A DNA stretch of 64,000 bases. Origin: Mucilaginibacter limnophilus (GTDB lineage Bacteria > Bacteroidota > Bacteroidia > Sphingobacteriales > Sphingobacteriaceae). The stretch spans positions 1 to 64,000 of the forward strand of contig NZ_SACK01000006.1 of assembly GCF_004005815.1 (NCBI RefSeq), read 5' to 3'. The notes below the pieces were generated by a model. That model was not told the origin of the DNA. It saw only the letters and a list, made by a program, of their open reading frames with translations, and did not search any database. This document shows, one piece after another, positions 41,451 through 51,710 of the stretch. The translations under genes were made by a program, and so were the position numbers. Every line of letters begins with the position of its first letter. Position 1 is the stretch's first letter.

Positions 41451-44009
41451 TTAACGTCCCCCGCCGGTGCCTGAGCCGCCGCCCATGCCGCCGCCCTGGT
41501 CGCCTTGTTTAAGGTCATCATTATTTACACCTTTTTTCTTTTGCTGAGGGTTGGTGAACTTCACTTTTCCAAAGCTGTAGCTAAAGGTTAAACCAAATGA
41601 ACGGAAAGGTACCTTGGTTTTGCTCGACTGATCAAGCGTTGGCGTTTTAATGAACTGGTTAAACGACAAGTGCTCCTGGAAAGGCTGCACGGTGTTAAAG
41701 CCAAGTGAAGCTTTTTTATCCCAGAACTGTTTTTTAATACCCAGCACATACATGCTGAACGCAGGATTGCTGCCTTGTATGTTTCTTCTTGCTGAATTTT
41801 GAATCACAAAAGCTTCGGCGATAATATTTTTGCCAAAATCATACTGCGCGCTCAGGAAGGCGTTTAGCATAACGTAAGTACCGGTGTTTGTAGCAAACTG
41901 TACGCTACTTCCTTGTGGAACCGGGCTGTAAGTGTACGCGTTTACACTACCGCGGATGGTTAACGGCTTAAACGGATTAACCGAGCCAAAGAAACTTGCA
42001 CCCCATGATTTATTTGAACCCACGTTTTGGAAAGTTGTACGTGTAACATCCACTTCATTGCCGTTGATCTCGTCAGTAACAGTTTCTGCTAAACCTTCAA
42101 TTAGGCCGCTGGTGTGTTTATAATAAACTGATAAGTTGATAACCGATGATTTAATGAATGTGTTATAGTTCAACTCAACAGTTTGTGATACTTCGGGTTC
42201 CAGTTCGGGATTACCAACCTGCTGGCTGAAAATGTTGCTTCTGTTAATATACGGATTCAAAAACTGTAAGCTTGGGCGCTGAATACGTTTGCTGTAGCTT
42301 AGTTTAACTGTTTGCGTAGCGCTAAGTTTACGCTGTATAGTTAAGCTTGGAATAAAGGTATTATAATCTGAGCTGAATGGCACCAAACCTTCCTGCGGTG
42401 TACCGATAGGCTCACCGTCAATAGCGGTATGCTCGTAACGTAAGCCTGTTAATAATGAATACTTGTCAGACAGGTTGAATGTTAAAACCGAATAACCCGC
42501 ATAAACGCTCTGGTCGTACTTGTAATCATTTGAGTTTGTGGCATCTAAAATAAAGCTGTTCGGATCAGCGTTTAAACCACCACCAGTAGGGTCATTAAAA
42601 ATATTGTAATCGCTGCTCAACCTGCGGAAAATACCTTTACCACCTGCTTCTAACTTTAAAAGCTTTGATATTGGCAACGTATAGTCGGCCTGTATAGTAT
42701 ATTCATTATTAATACCGTCGTTGTCGCCACGCTGATTAGGATTAACAGCCGAATAACGGTACAGGTAGTTGTTCTTAATAGAGCTGTGGCTCCATTGTCC
42801 TGATACGGTGTACTCGTGGCCTTCTTTTTTAAACTTGTGTGTGTAGTCGGCGCTCCAGTCAAAGCCACCAAAAGTAGTTTTTGAAGTTGTAATGCCCTGA
42901 AAACGCACATCAGTGTCGCTAAGATAGTTTATCTGATGGTTGTCTGAATTTCCATCCAGATTAAAACCACCCTGATTAAACCTGAAAGTTGACGAAATGT
43001 TATTGTAGTTATTGATGTCGTAGTTTAGGCTTGCCGAATTCATAGTGCCGTAACGCTTAACAGTATTTTCGGCATAGTTGTCGTTCAAAAGGTCTTGCGG
43101 CCTTTCAGCATCAGGGTTTTGTATACGCTGATAGAAATCGGTTTTTGATGTTTGCGGCCAGGTATAGTTACCACCCAGGTTTAGGCTTAAGCTCAACCTG
43201 TTTTTGCTGAAGTTGATGTTGGCGTTGCCGTTGTTTTGACGTGTACCAACACCTCCGCTAACAGAACCGCTTACACCCGACATGTTTTTTTGCTTGGTAA
43301 TGATGTTGATGATACCTGCCGAACCTTCAGCATCATATTTAGCAGATGGTGAGGTGATCACTTCTACCGATTTTACCTGATCGGCAGGGATGGTGCGCAA
43401 GGCGTCGGCTACGCTGGCTGCCATTGCGCCTGATGGTTTACCGTTTATCAATACCCGGATATTCTGGTCACCACGAACAGATACGTTACCGTCCATATCA
43501 ACGCTTACTAAAGGTACCTTGCGTAATATGTCGCTTACGTTACCGCCTGCGGTAGTTATGTCTTTTTCGGCGTTGTAAACAATTTTATCGATGCGGTTTT
43601 CAACCAGCGGGGCAGCCGCTGTTACTTGCACCTCTTTAAGTGCCTGCGCACTTGGCGCTACCGACACGTCACCAATGTTTAAATCGGGCTTTGAAAGTGT
43701 GGTAGTAACCGGGTCGACAATTTTAGTTGGGTAACCGATATATGAAAAACCCAGCTTGTATGCGCCGGGCTTAATATTATCGAGTTTGAAGTTGCCTTTC
43801 TCGTCGGTAAGTACGCCGGTAATAGGCGCCGAACCGCCGCTGCGGTAAATGCTTACGGTAGCATATTCAAGTGGTTTTTTGGTAAGCGAGTCGATCACCT
43901 TACCTGAAATACGGCCTACAATTGATGAGCCGCCACCACCTAAACCAATCTGCGCGTTAGCAGCAAGTACTGAAAAACAAAAGAATAAGAGTATGTAAAA
44001 ACGTTTCAT
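41451..44009 (-). CDS. TonB-dependent receptor-type outer membrane protein
   Basis: The protein has 852 residues from the ATG at 44009 (the frame opens at 44018). A signal peptide (MKRFYILLFFCFSVLAANAQ) is followed by a Gly-rich stretch, a CarboxypepD_reg domain (GRISGKVIDSLTKKPLEYATVSIY), a TonB plug (LRKVPLVSVDMDGNVSVRGDQNIRVLINGKPSG and VEVITSPSAKYDAEGSAGIINIITK) and the 22-strand barrel (OMP_b-brl_3). The C-terminal tail is Gly-rich (GGGMGGGSGTGGG), after the last barrel strand. The ligand is unknown. Confidence 0.92.
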   Translation of the reverse strand: MKRFYILLFFCFSVLAANAQIGLGGGGSSIVGRISGKVIDSLTKKPLEYATVSIYRSGGSAPITGVLTDEKGNFKLDNIKPGAYKLGFSYIGYPTKIVDPVTTTLSKPDLNIGDVSVAPSAQALKEVQVTAAAPLVENRIDKIVYNAEKDITTAGGNVSDILRKVPLVSVDMDGNVSVRGDQNIRVLINGKPSGAMAASVADALRTIPADQVKSVEVITSPSAKYDAEGSAGIINIITKQKNMSGVSGSVSGGVGTRQNNGNANINFSKNRLSLSLNLGGNYTWPQTSKTDFYQRIQNPDAERPQDLLNDNYAENTVKRYGTMNSASLNYDINNYNNISSTFRFNQGGFNLDGNSDNHQINYLSDTDVRFQGITTSKTTFGGFDWSADYTHKFKKEGHEYTVSGQWSHSSIKNNYLYRYSAVNPNQRGDNDGINNEYTIQADYTLPISKLLKLEAGGKGIFRRLSSDYNIFNDPTGGGLNADPNSFILDATNSNDYKYDQSVYAGYSVLTFNLSDKYSLLTGLRYEHTAIDGEPIGTPQEGLVPFSSDYNTFIPSLTIQRKLSATQTVKLSYSKRIQRPSLQFLNPYINRSNIFSQQVGNPELEPEVSQTVELNYNTFIKSSVINLSVYYKHTSGLIEGLAETVTDEINGNEVDVTRTTFQNVGSNKSWGASFFGSVNPFKPLTIRGSVNAYTYSPVPQGSSVQFATNTGTYVMLNAFLSAQYDFGKNIIAEAFVIQNSARRNIQGSNPAFSMYVLGIKKQFWDKKASLGFNTVQPFQEHLSFNQFIKTPTLDQSSKTKVPFRSFGLTFSYSFGKVKFTNPQQKKKGVNNDDLKQGDQGGGMGGGSGTGGGR

Positions 44010-44118
44010 TTTAATCATTTCACAATTTGAGGCGAAATTGATTAAAATGTTACAGCCTTACTGCTACAAATTGTAATAAAATCGCAATGTATTGAATTCG
44101 TTACAGCAGGTGTAATTA

Positions 44119-46908
44119 TTACACCACAAGGTTAACAATACGACCCTTTACCACGATCACTTTTTTAGGTGTTTTGCCTTCCAGGTACTTCTGCACATCG
44201 GCATTTGCCAAAACAAACTCTTCAATTTGCTTTGGTTCTAAACTAAGCGAAATATTCAGGTTCAGTTTAGTTTTGCCGTTTACCGAGATAGGGTAAGCAA
44301 ACTCATCCTCAACCAGGTAATCAGGGTTAAATACAGGGTATGCCGCGTACGATAATGTACCGTCCGGATTACCAAGCAATGCCCAAAGCTCTTCGCAAAT
44401 GTGTGGCGCGTAAGCGGATAGCACGATAGTAAGATCCTGCAGAATGGCGCGCTTGTTACATTTCAAATCAGTAAGCTCATTAACGGCTATCATGAAGCTT
44501 GATACCGACGTATTGAATGAGAAACGCTCTATATCTTCTTCTACCTTGCGGATTATTTTATGCAGCGATTTAAGTTCGGCTTTGGTAGGTGCTTCGTTTG
44601 ATACATTGAAGTTCCAATCAGCATCGTGAAACAAACGCCAGAATTTTCTTAAGAACTTAAACACACCTTCAATACCGTTAGTGTTCCAGGGCTTACTTTG
44701 CTCAAGCGGACCAAGGAACATCTCATACATCCGCAGGGTATCGGCACCGTAACGCTCAATAATATCGTCGGGGTTAACAACATTGAACTTCGATTTCGAC
44801 ATTTTTTCAACCTCAACACCGCAAATGTATTTGCCACCTTCAAGTATGAATTCAGCAGTTTCAAACTCGGGCCTGAACTTTTTGAATTTTTCCAGGTTCA
44901 GTGTATCGTTTTCTACAATGTTTACATCCACGTGCAGTGGTGATGTTTTGTAATCTTTTATCAGTCCATGCGATACAAAGGTGTTGGTGCCGCGGCCTTC
45001 ATCATCTATCAAACGATATACAAAATTGCTTCGACCTTGTATCATTCCCTGGTTGATCAGCTTTTTGAACGGCTCTTCTTCAACCACCTTACCGATATCC
45101 TTCAAAAACTTGTTCCAAAAACGGCTGTACAATAAGTGACCGGTAGCATGCTCACTGCCGCCAATATACAGATCAACGTCTTTCCAGTACTCAATGGCTT
45201 GTTTTGATGCGAACTCCGCTTCGTTATGCGCGTCCATATAGCGGTACCAGTACCAGCTGCTGCCAGCCCAACCCGGCATGGTGCTTAATTCATATTCACC
45301 TTCAGTATGCTTCCAGCCTGTTGCCCTGCCCAATGGTGGCTCACCGGTTTCGGTTGGCAGATATTTATCAATTTCCGGAAGTAACAATGGCAGTTCTGCC
45401 TCACTTATCAAATTGGGCAATCCATCTTTAAAATAAACAGGAACCGGTTCACCCCAATAGCGCTGGCGGCCGAAGATAGCGTCGCGCATCCTGAAGTTAA
45501 CCTTAGCCTTGCCCGCGCCAATTGATTCCAGTTTGGCAACAACAGCAGCGGTAGCTTCTTTATAGCTTAAGCCGTTTATAAAGTCGGAGTTGATGTATTT
45601 CCCTTCTTTAGTCGGGTCGGCTTCGGTTTCGATATTTTGTATGTCGATGATTGGTACTATCGGCAAATTGAAATGCTTCGCAAACAGGTAATCACGCTGA
45701 TCACCGCTTGGTACGGCCATTACTGCGCCGGTACCGTATCCTGCCAGCACATAATCGGCTATCCAGATAGGTATGCGCTCGCCGTTTAACGGGTTAAGCA
45801 CGTAGCTGCCGGTAAACGCGCCCGAAACCGTTTTGGTGTCGGCCATACGGTCGAGCTCACTTTTCTTTTTTGTCTGGGCGATGTACGCGTCAATTTCAGC
45901 CTGCTGTTCGGGAGTGGTTAACGCGTTCACCAGTTCATGCTCGGGAGCGATCACCAAAAAAGTAACACCAAAAATGGTATCAACGCGGGTGGTAAACACT
46001 TCAATATATTCGCCACGGTCTTCACCTGTAGCTAATGGAAACTTTACACTTGCACCAACGCTTTTGCCAATCCAGTTGCGTTGCATTTCTCTCAGTGGTT
46101 CAGGCCAGTCAATAGTGTCAAGGCCTTGTAACAGGCGTTCGGCATAGGCGGTGATGCGCATGCTCCATTGCATCATTTTCTTTTGCTCAACAGGATAACC
46201 GCCGCGCTCGCTAAAGCCGTCTTTCACCTCGTCGTTCGCCAAAACAGTACCTAAAGCCGGGCACCAGTTTACAGTGCTTTCACGCAGATAAGTAAGGCGA
46301 TATTTTAACAGTTCTTCCTGCTTTACAGCATCCGGAAACGCCTTCCATTCATCAGCGGTAAAAGTTAATATATCTTCATCGGCGACAGCGTTGATGCCTT
46401 TTGAGCCTGACTTTTCAAAGTGCTGTACAAGAGTTTCAATGCTCTCAGCTTTTTCGGCCGATTTATTATACCACGAATTGAACAGCTGCATAAATATCCA
46501 CTGTGTCCACTTGTAGTAATCGGGGCTGCTGGTGCGTACTTCTCTGCTCCAGTCGAACGAGAAACCTATCTGGTCGAGCTGCCTGCGGTATGTAGCGATG
46601 TTGGCTTCGGTAGTGATTGAAGGATGCTGACCGGTTTGAATGGCATACTGTTCGGCCGGCAGACCAAACGAATCATAACCCATTGGGTGAAGTACATTGA
46701 AGCCCTTTAGGCGTTTGTAACGCGCAAAAATATCACTTGCTATATAGCCGAGCGGGTGGCCAACGTGCAGCCCTGCACCTGATGGGTAAGGGAACATATC
46801 CAACACATAGTATTTGGGCTTTGCCGAGTTGTTCTCAGCTTTAAAAGTTTTTTTATCGGCCCAAAACTGCTGCCACTTTTGCTCAATATCCTTAAATTGA
46901 TAATCCAT
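44119..46908 (-). CDS. leuS: Leucyl-tRNA synthetase
   Basis: This 929-residue class I synthetase has the HIGH-type motif HVGHPLGY (about residues 45-52, [12 protein letters not shown]), the CP1 editing domain (about 240-440, with [15 protein letters not shown]), [10 protein letters not shown] (about 700) and the anticodon-binding C-terminus. The bacterial leucine-specific insertion is present. It is a single-copy essential gene, not in an operon here. Confidence 0.98.
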   Translation of the reverse strand: MDYQFKDIEQKWQQFWADKKTFKAENNSAKPKYYVLDMFPYPSGAGLHVGHPLGYIASDIFARYKRLKGFNVLHPMGYDSFGLPAEQYAIQTGQHPSITTEANIATYRRQLDQIGFSFDWSREVRTSSPDYYKWTQWIFMQLFNSWYNKSAEKAESIETLVQHFEKSGSKGINAVADEDILTFTADEWKAFPDAVKQEELLKYRLTYLRESTVNWCPALGTVLANDEVKDGFSERGGYPVEQKKMMQWSMRITAYAERLLQGLDTIDWPEPLREMQRNWIGKSVGASVKFPLATGEDRGEYIEVFTTRVDTIFGVTFLVIAPEHELVNALTTPEQQAEIDAYIAQTKKKSELDRMADTKTVSGAFTGSYVLNPLNGERIPIWIADYVLAGYGTGAVMAVPSGDQRDYLFAKHFNLPIVPIIDIQNIETEADPTKEGKYINSDFINGLSYKEATAAVVAKLESIGAGKAKVNFRMRDAIFGRQRYWGEPVPVYFKDGLPNLISEAELPLLLPEIDKYLPTETGEPPLGRATGWKHTEGEYELSTMPGWAGSSWYWYRYMDAHNEAEFASKQAIEYWKDVDLYIGGSEHATGHLLYSRFWNKFLKDIGKVVEEEPFKKLINQGMIQGRSNFVYRLIDDEGRGTNTFVSHGLIKDYKTSPLHVDVNIVENDTLNLEKFKKFRPEFETAEFILEGGKYICGVEVEKMSKSKFNVVNPDDIIERYGADTLRMYEMFLGPLEQSKPWNTNGIEGVFKFLRKFWRLFHDADWNFNVSNEAPTKAELKSLHKIIRKVEEDIERFSFNTSVSSFMIAVNELTDLKCNKRAILQDLTIVLSAYAPHICEELWALLGNPDGTLSYAAYPVFNPDYLVEDEFAYPISVNGKTKLNLNISLSLEPKQIEEFVLANADVQKYLEGKTPKKVIVVKGRIVNLVV

Positions 46909-47086
46909 ATGCCTTAGCTGATAAATTTTGCGCTGCGAAAATAGTAAAGTTTAGCCGTAATGTTAAGCTAATAGCCCATTAAGTTGACTTGACAGGTAGG
47001 TTTTGTTGTTTTCGAGTATCTCGTTTAAAGTGGCCGTTACAAGTGCCGGCCGGTATATCTAATTAAAAACGTATAATTGTTTATCC

Positions 47087-48334
47087 ATGCGTAAACTGTA
47101 CACCAATCTTACTTTCCAGGTAATTGTTGCTATTATAGCAGGCGTTATTGTGGGTTTATATTTTAAGGACTTCGCACCGGCCGCGCAGATCATCAGCAGA
47201 ACGTTTATCAACCTTATCAGCATGCTGATAGCGCCGATTATCTTTTTCACCATTGTATTGGGCATTGCTAACATGGGTGATATGAAAAAGGTAGGCCGGG
47301 TAGGAGGAAAAGCTTTATTGTATTTTGAGATAGTAACCACCTTCGCGCTGATTATAGGTTTGGCAGTGGCCAACTGGCTGCAGCCGGGCAAGGGCATCAA
47401 TGTGCAAAAAGGCATTAACGCTGATAAGGTAGTACAGTATCAAAAAGCAGCCGAAGAAATGAAATGGGGCGAGTTCTTCGCGCACATCATTCCGCATAAT
47501 ATTTTTGAGGCCTTTGCCAAAGGCGATATTTTGCAGATACTGTTTTTCGCCATATTGTTTGGTTATGGCTTAAGTAAATTGGGCGATACCGGTAAATCGC
47601 TGCTGTTAACGTTTGAAAAACTTGGATCTGTTTTCTTTAACATTATGCGTGTGGTAATGCGGCTCGCGCCAATAGGGGCGTTCGGTGGAATGGCCTATAC
47701 CGTTGGCACCTATGGCGCTGATGCATTGCATCCAATGCTTAAGCTGATGGGTTCGGTTTACCTTACCATGTTTCTGTTTATTTTTATTGTGCTGAACATC
47801 ATTTGCCGCTTATACAAATTTAGCTTGTGGCAATATCTTAAATATATCCGCCAGGAAATACTGCTGGTGCTGGGCACATCATCGTCCGAGTCGGCGTTAC
47901 CCAGCATGATGGAAAAGATGGAAAAGTTTGGCTGCTCGAGGCAGGTGGTAGGGCTGGTTATCCCGACAGGCTACTCATTTAACCTGGACGGTACTACCAT
48001 TTATCTCAGTATGGCAGTATTGTTTCTGGCGCAGGTATTTAGTATTCCGCTTACATTCGGTCAGCAGCTTACTATACTGGCCATACTTATGGTGACATCG
48101 AAAGGCGCCGCGGCGGTTACCGGCGGCGGTTTTATTGTGCTTACGTCAACCCTGGCGGCTATAAAAGTTATTCCTGTTGAAAGTGTAGCTATTTTGCTGG
48201 GCGTTGATCGTTTTATGTCTGAAGCGCGGGCCATTACTAATCTGATAGGTAATGGTGTAGCGACGATAGTGATTGCTAAAAGTGAAGGTGAGTTTAAGGA
48301 GCCGGTTAAGATCGAATCTTCGGAAGAAATTTAA
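47087..48334 (+). CDS. Dicarboxylate/amino acid:cation symporter (DAACS family)
   Basis: This 415-residue inner-membrane carrier has about eight helices plus two re-entrant loops. The serine-rich HP1 loop is GTSSSESALPSMMEKM, the substrate-binding PTGYSFNLDGTTIYLSMA follows, and the HP2 region is SKGAAAVTGGGFIVLTSTL. These fit GltP/DctA-type carriers for glutamate, aspartate or C4-dicarboxylates; substrate choice is open. It faces away from leuS and is followed after 49 bases by a large surface protein gene. Confidence 0.93.
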   Translation: MRKLYTNLTFQVIVAIIAGVIVGLYFKDFAPAAQIISRTFINLISMLIAPIIFFTIVLGIANMGDMKKVGRVGGKALLYFEIVTTFALIIGLAVANWLQPGKGINVQKGINADKVVQYQKAAEEMKWGEFFAHIIPHNIFEAFAKGDILQILFFAILFGYGLSKLGDTGKSLLLTFEKLGSVFFNIMRVVMRLAPIGAFGGMAYTVGTYGADALHPMLKLMGSVYLTMFLFIFIVLNIICRLYKFSLWQYLKYIRQEILLVLGTSSSESALPSMMEKMEKFGCSRQVVGLVIPTGYSFNLDGTTIYLSMAVLFLAQVFSIPLTFGQQLTILAILMVTSKGAAAVTGGGFIVLTSTLAAIKVIPVESVAILLGVDRFMSEARAITNLIGNGVATIVIAKSEGEFKEPVKIESSEEI

Positions 48335-48383
48335 ACGATTTCACCTCAATTATCACTATTTTGCATGAATCAACCACTAACCT

Positions 48384-51137
48384 ATGCGTGCCTTGCTTTT
48401 TCGTATTTGCCTGTTACTTACATTTTTGCCGTTCAATAGTAATGCGCAACAGGCGGTAAATATTGCTGCCGCGAAACAGCTGATCACCAACGTTGATACA
48501 TTCATGAGGCGTATGCCCCTTGAAAAGGTGTTTACCCATACCGACAGACCATATTACAGCAATACTGACACCATCTGGCTAAAAAACTATGTACTTGACG
48601 GCCTGCTGGAATATTCAAAGCAAAGCGGTATTGTTTATGCCGAACTGGTAAATGATACTGGCCGGGTAGTAATGCAGCAGGCCATGCCTGTTTTTACAGG
48701 AATAAACTGGGGGCAAATGGTGCTGGATAGTACGATAGTAAGCGAGGGCAACTATACCCTGCGTACCTACACCAACTGGATGCAAAACCTTGGCCCTGAA
48801 AGTTTTTATCAGCAACGCTTGTACATCAGCAGTACTGATGAAAGCAACCGACGTGTTAACGTTGGAATAAGGGCTGTTAAAGACAGCGTTGAAACCCGCT
48901 TACAGATACTTGAAGCTGATGGTAGTCCGCTGCGCCTGCAGGATATGCAGGTATCGCTTACCGAAGGACGCAAAACCTGGTTTCGTGAAAGGCGCCAAAC
49001 CGACCTTGAAGGCAAGGTCAATCTTGAATTTATTCTATCAAATAATTCCGATGCAGGGAAGCTTACGCTAATAGCCCGCGACCGTAACAAAAAAGGTGGC
49101 GCACGGCAACTGGTTATACCTTTGCATATTGACAGGCCGGCGTATACCGATGTGCAGTTTATGCCCGAAGGGGGACAACTGGTTGCAGGGCTTACATCTA
49201 TAGTTGGATTTAAAGCGGTTAGCGAAAGCGGGCGTGGCGTAAATATAAAAGGAGTGATACGCGACAGCCGTAAACAGTCGGTGGCTAAGTTCTCATCAAC
49301 GCATAATGGCATGGGCTCGTTTCAGTTTACACCTTTGCGAGGCGAAAGTTATTCAGCTTTTATATCACTTTCTGACGGCAGCACGAAGCAATATGAGTTT
49401 CCGCAGTTCAAACAGGAGGGCATGGTAATCAATGTAAAAAATAACTATGCCGATAGCGCGCTTACGCTAACCATACAGGCAAGCGCGGGTTTGCCCGAAC
49501 ATGGCGCTTATGCATTGGTGGCCGAAAGCGGGGGAATAATGTGTTATGGGTCAGTGCTGCGCTTTAGGGATAGTGTTGCATTTGTGCGCACACGTATATC
49601 AAAAACAATTTTTCCAACCGGTGTAGTGCGTTTTACCCTGCTTACAATAAAAGGACGGCCCGTTGCAGAACGAATGGTGTTTATTGACCATGACGATCGG
49701 ATAAATATAAGCATGATAGCAAATGATAAAACGCGAACGGCTGATAGTGTTTGCCTTTCCGTAAAAGCTACCGACAAATACGGTATGCCTGTGCAGGGCA
49801 GCTTCTCAATTGCCGTAACTGACGATAGCCAGGTAAAAATGGAAAATAACATAATGCCTGATATACATAGCCGCATGTATCTTACCTCCGCAATAAAAGG
49901 ATATGTAGAACAGCCGGGCTGGTATTTTAGCGGAAAAGGTGAGGCCTTTAACAATGCAATTGACAATTTATTGCTTACGCAGGGCTGGACAGGCTACAAC
50001 TGGGACGATGTTTTTAATACAAAGTTCAAACCAGCCTACAATGCCGAACGAAGTGTTGCAGTATCGGGTAGAGTTGTAAGGCTTAACAAGCCTCAGGCTA
50101 ATATTCCGGTGGTGCTCATTTCAACTAAAAAGCCTATTGTGGTTCGAGATACCATAAGCGATAAATTTGGAAAGTTCACTTTTACTGATCTGCCACCATT
50201 TGATACAGCGGCTTTTGTGGTTGAAGCAAAAGACAAAAAGGGGAAAATATTTGCAGTTAATGTTGAGCTTGACAAATTTATACCTCCTGCGGCCACTGCA
50301 TTCACTGGTGCTCTTATTGATCCATGGTATGTAAACTCAGACAGCACGATGTTGAGTTACCATCAAAAAAATATTCAGTATCAAAAACAGCTAAATGATA
50401 TGCGGTATCCGGGTTCGGGTAAAATGCTGCAGGAAGTGGTGATCAAAGCAAAAAAAGTAGTTAAAAACTCACATAACCTTAACGGTAATGGTGAAGCCGA
50501 TCAATTGGTGGATGAAGCCGAGATAATTAAAGCCGGTGATATTTCACTTATCGATTTATTATATAAAAAAATAAAAGGCTTTACTCAATATAGACTACAT
50601 GGCAGGGCATTAAAATTTGTAATTGATGGTGTAGAACTCGATTTTCTTTATGATCCGGAAGTACAGCGCGATTACTATCAGTTTCTAACATTTAACTTGA
50701 ATGCGCTAAGGGCTTCTGATGTTAAAGGATTGGAGTTGCTGGAAAACCCAAGATATAGTTCTAAATATGTAGGCAGTTATGATCCGGAAATACTTATAGC
50801 GTCATCTTCAATGGATTGGCCTGCATACATTGAAATAACTACATGGTCGGGCAACGGGTTATTTTCCAGGAACAATCCATCACTTTCAATTATCCGCCCG
50901 GTACCTGTTAGCTGGCCAAAGCAATATTATGTACCTAAATATACTCCCGAGCCGGGTACACTTACTGAGCTGCGCCCGACTGTTTACTGGAAACCAGATG
51001 TGGTTACCGATGCCAACGGCAATGCCGAGATAGTATTCTACACCAAAAAGAAAAGAACCAATTATACTATTGTAATGCAGGGTGCTAACCTTAACGGACT
51101 TGTAGGCACAAGTGCAATAAAACTGGCCGCTCAGTAG
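48384..51137 (+). CDS. Large exported protein with MG2-like and plug-like domains
   Basis: The protein has 917 residues. The signal peptide is MRALLFRICLLLTFLPFNSNAQ. The start of the mature part, PLEKVFTHTDRPYYSNTDTIWLKNYVLDG, is the MG2-type bait-like module seen in Bacteroidota alpha-2-macroglobulin-like proteins. Immunoglobulin-like beta domains follow, then a CarboxypepD_reg-type piece (VSGRVVRLNKPQANIPVVLIS), then a plug-like block (about 690-790, LQEVVIKAKKVVKNSH... FVIDGVEL). It ends with a beta domain (WKPDVVTDANGNAEIVFYTKKK). No thioester motif is seen. It is probably a surface or periplasmic protein that works with an outer-membrane partner. Confidence 0.8.
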   Translation: MRALLFRICLLLTFLPFNSNAQQAVNIAAAKQLITNVDTFMRRMPLEKVFTHTDRPYYSNTDTIWLKNYVLDGLLEYSKQSGIVYAELVNDTGRVVMQQAMPVFTGINWGQMVLDSTIVSEGNYTLRTYTNWMQNLGPESFYQQRLYISSTDESNRRVNVGIRAVKDSVETRLQILEADGSPLRLQDMQVSLTEGRKTWFRERRQTDLEGKVNLEFILSNNSDAGKLTLIARDRNKKGGARQLVIPLHIDRPAYTDVQFMPEGGQLVAGLTSIVGFKAVSESGRGVNIKGVIRDSRKQSVAKFSSTHNGMGSFQFTPLRGESYSAFISLSDGSTKQYEFPQFKQEGMVINVKNNYADSALTLTIQASAGLPEHGAYALVAESGGIMCYGSVLRFRDSVAFVRTRISKTIFPTGVVRFTLLTIKGRPVAERMVFIDHDDRINISMIANDKTRTADSVCLSVKATDKYGMPVQGSFSIAVTDDSQVKMENNIMPDIHSRMYLTSAIKGYVEQPGWYFSGKGEAFNNAIDNLLLTQGWTGYNWDDVFNTKFKPAYNAERSVAVSGRVVRLNKPQANIPVVLISTKKPIVVRDTISDKFGKFTFTDLPPFDTAAFVVEAKDKKGKIFAVNVELDKFIPPAATAFTGALIDPWYVNSDSTMLSYHQKNIQYQKQLNDMRYPGSGKMLQEVVIKAKKVVKNSHNLNGNGEADQLVDEAEIIKAGDISLIDLLYKKIKGFTQYRLHGRALKFVIDGVELDFLYDPEVQRDYYQFLTFNLNALRASDVKGLELLENPRYSSKYVGSYDPEILIASSSMDWPAYIEITTWSGNGLFSRNNPSLSIIRPVPVSWPKQYYVPKYTPEPGTLTELRPTVYWKPDVVTDANGNAEIVFYTKKKRTNYTIVMQGANLNGLVGTSAIKLAAQ

Positions 51138-51183
51138 CATTACCATCACAAAACTGTCATCAAAATTAAATCAGTTGAAACTT

Positions 51184-51216
51184 TTTGGAAGTTTAACCAA
51201 AGAATAAGTAAGTTTG
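51184..51216 (+). promoter_or_regulatory. Promoter of the Rrf2 gene
   Basis: TTTG (51184-51187), a 21-base spacer and TAAGTTTG (51209-51216) match the TTTG / TAnnTTTG pattern. The predicted start lies at about 51222, inside the first operator. Confidence 0.72.
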
Positions 51217-51217
51217 T

Positions 51218-51240
51218 ACTGTAATGATTTTTATTACAGT
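51218..51240. promoter_or_regulatory. Operator 1, ACTGTAAT-N7-ATTACAGT
   Basis: A perfect 8-bp inverted repeat (51218-51225 and 51233-51240) starts 1 base after the -7 element and ends 1 base before the Rrf2 ATG at 51242. Its inner half-sites ACTGTAA-N9-TTACAGT recur exactly at 51664-51686. Confidence 0.85.
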
Positions 51241-51241
51241 T

Positions 51242-51649
51242 ATGAACAACGTAAGGTTTGCTACTGCATTACATATTTTAACGCTTCATTATTACATGAA
51301 GGATGAAATGCTTACATCTGACCTGATTGCCGGAAGCATGAACGTTAACGCTGCTATTATCAGGAAAGAGCTTAGCAACCTGCGTAAACACGGATTGATA
51401 ACCAGTAAAGAAGGTAAGGGTGGGGGTACGGCTTTGGCAAAATCTGCGAAGGAAATTCGTTTGAGTGATATATACAATGCTGTACGGCAAACGTCTCCTT
51501 TAGGAAAAAAGAATACGCCTAACCCGGCCTGCCCGGTAGGTAAACAAATAAACGCTGAACTGGACATCGTTTACAACGATGTAGAAGCTGCGATGATTAA
51601 AAAGTTATCGGCTATTACGCTGGCAGCTTTCTGTAAACCCATAAAGTAA
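51242..51649 (+). CDS. Rrf2 family transcriptional regulator (YwnA-like)
   Basis: The protein has 135 residues from the ATG at 51242; the frame opens at an ATG at 51224 that lies inside the operator and is unlikely. The winged-helix (FATALHILTLHYYM, LTSDLIAGSMNVNAAIIRKELSNLRKHGLITSKEGKGGGTALA) is of the Rrf2 type. The C-terminal part has a single Cys in NPACPVGKQI, not the three-Cys Fe-S set of IscR/NsrR, so it is probably a YwnA-like redox or ligand sensor. In Bacillus subtilis ywnA lies next to ywnB, as the regulator does here with its neighbour. Confidence 0.92.
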   Translation: MNNVRFATALHILTLHYYMKDEMLTSDLIAGSMNVNAAIIRKELSNLRKHGLITSKEGKGGGTALAKSAKEIRLSDIYNAVRQTSPLGKKNTPNPACPVGKQINAELDIVYNDVEAAMIKKLSAITLAAFCKPIK

Positions 51650-51663
51650 ATTTTTTAATTAAT

Positions 51664-51686
51664 ACTGTAATTAAATAGGTTACAGT
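51664..51686. promoter_or_regulatory. Operator 2, ACTGTAA-N9-TTACAGT
   Basis: ACTGTAA (51664-51670) and TTACAGT (51680-51686) repeat the half-sites and the spacing of operator 1 exactly. It lies 24 bases before the YwnB-like gene's ATG. Confidence 0.85.
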
Positions 51687-51710
51687 TTTGTCAACATAAA
51701 TAATATACAA

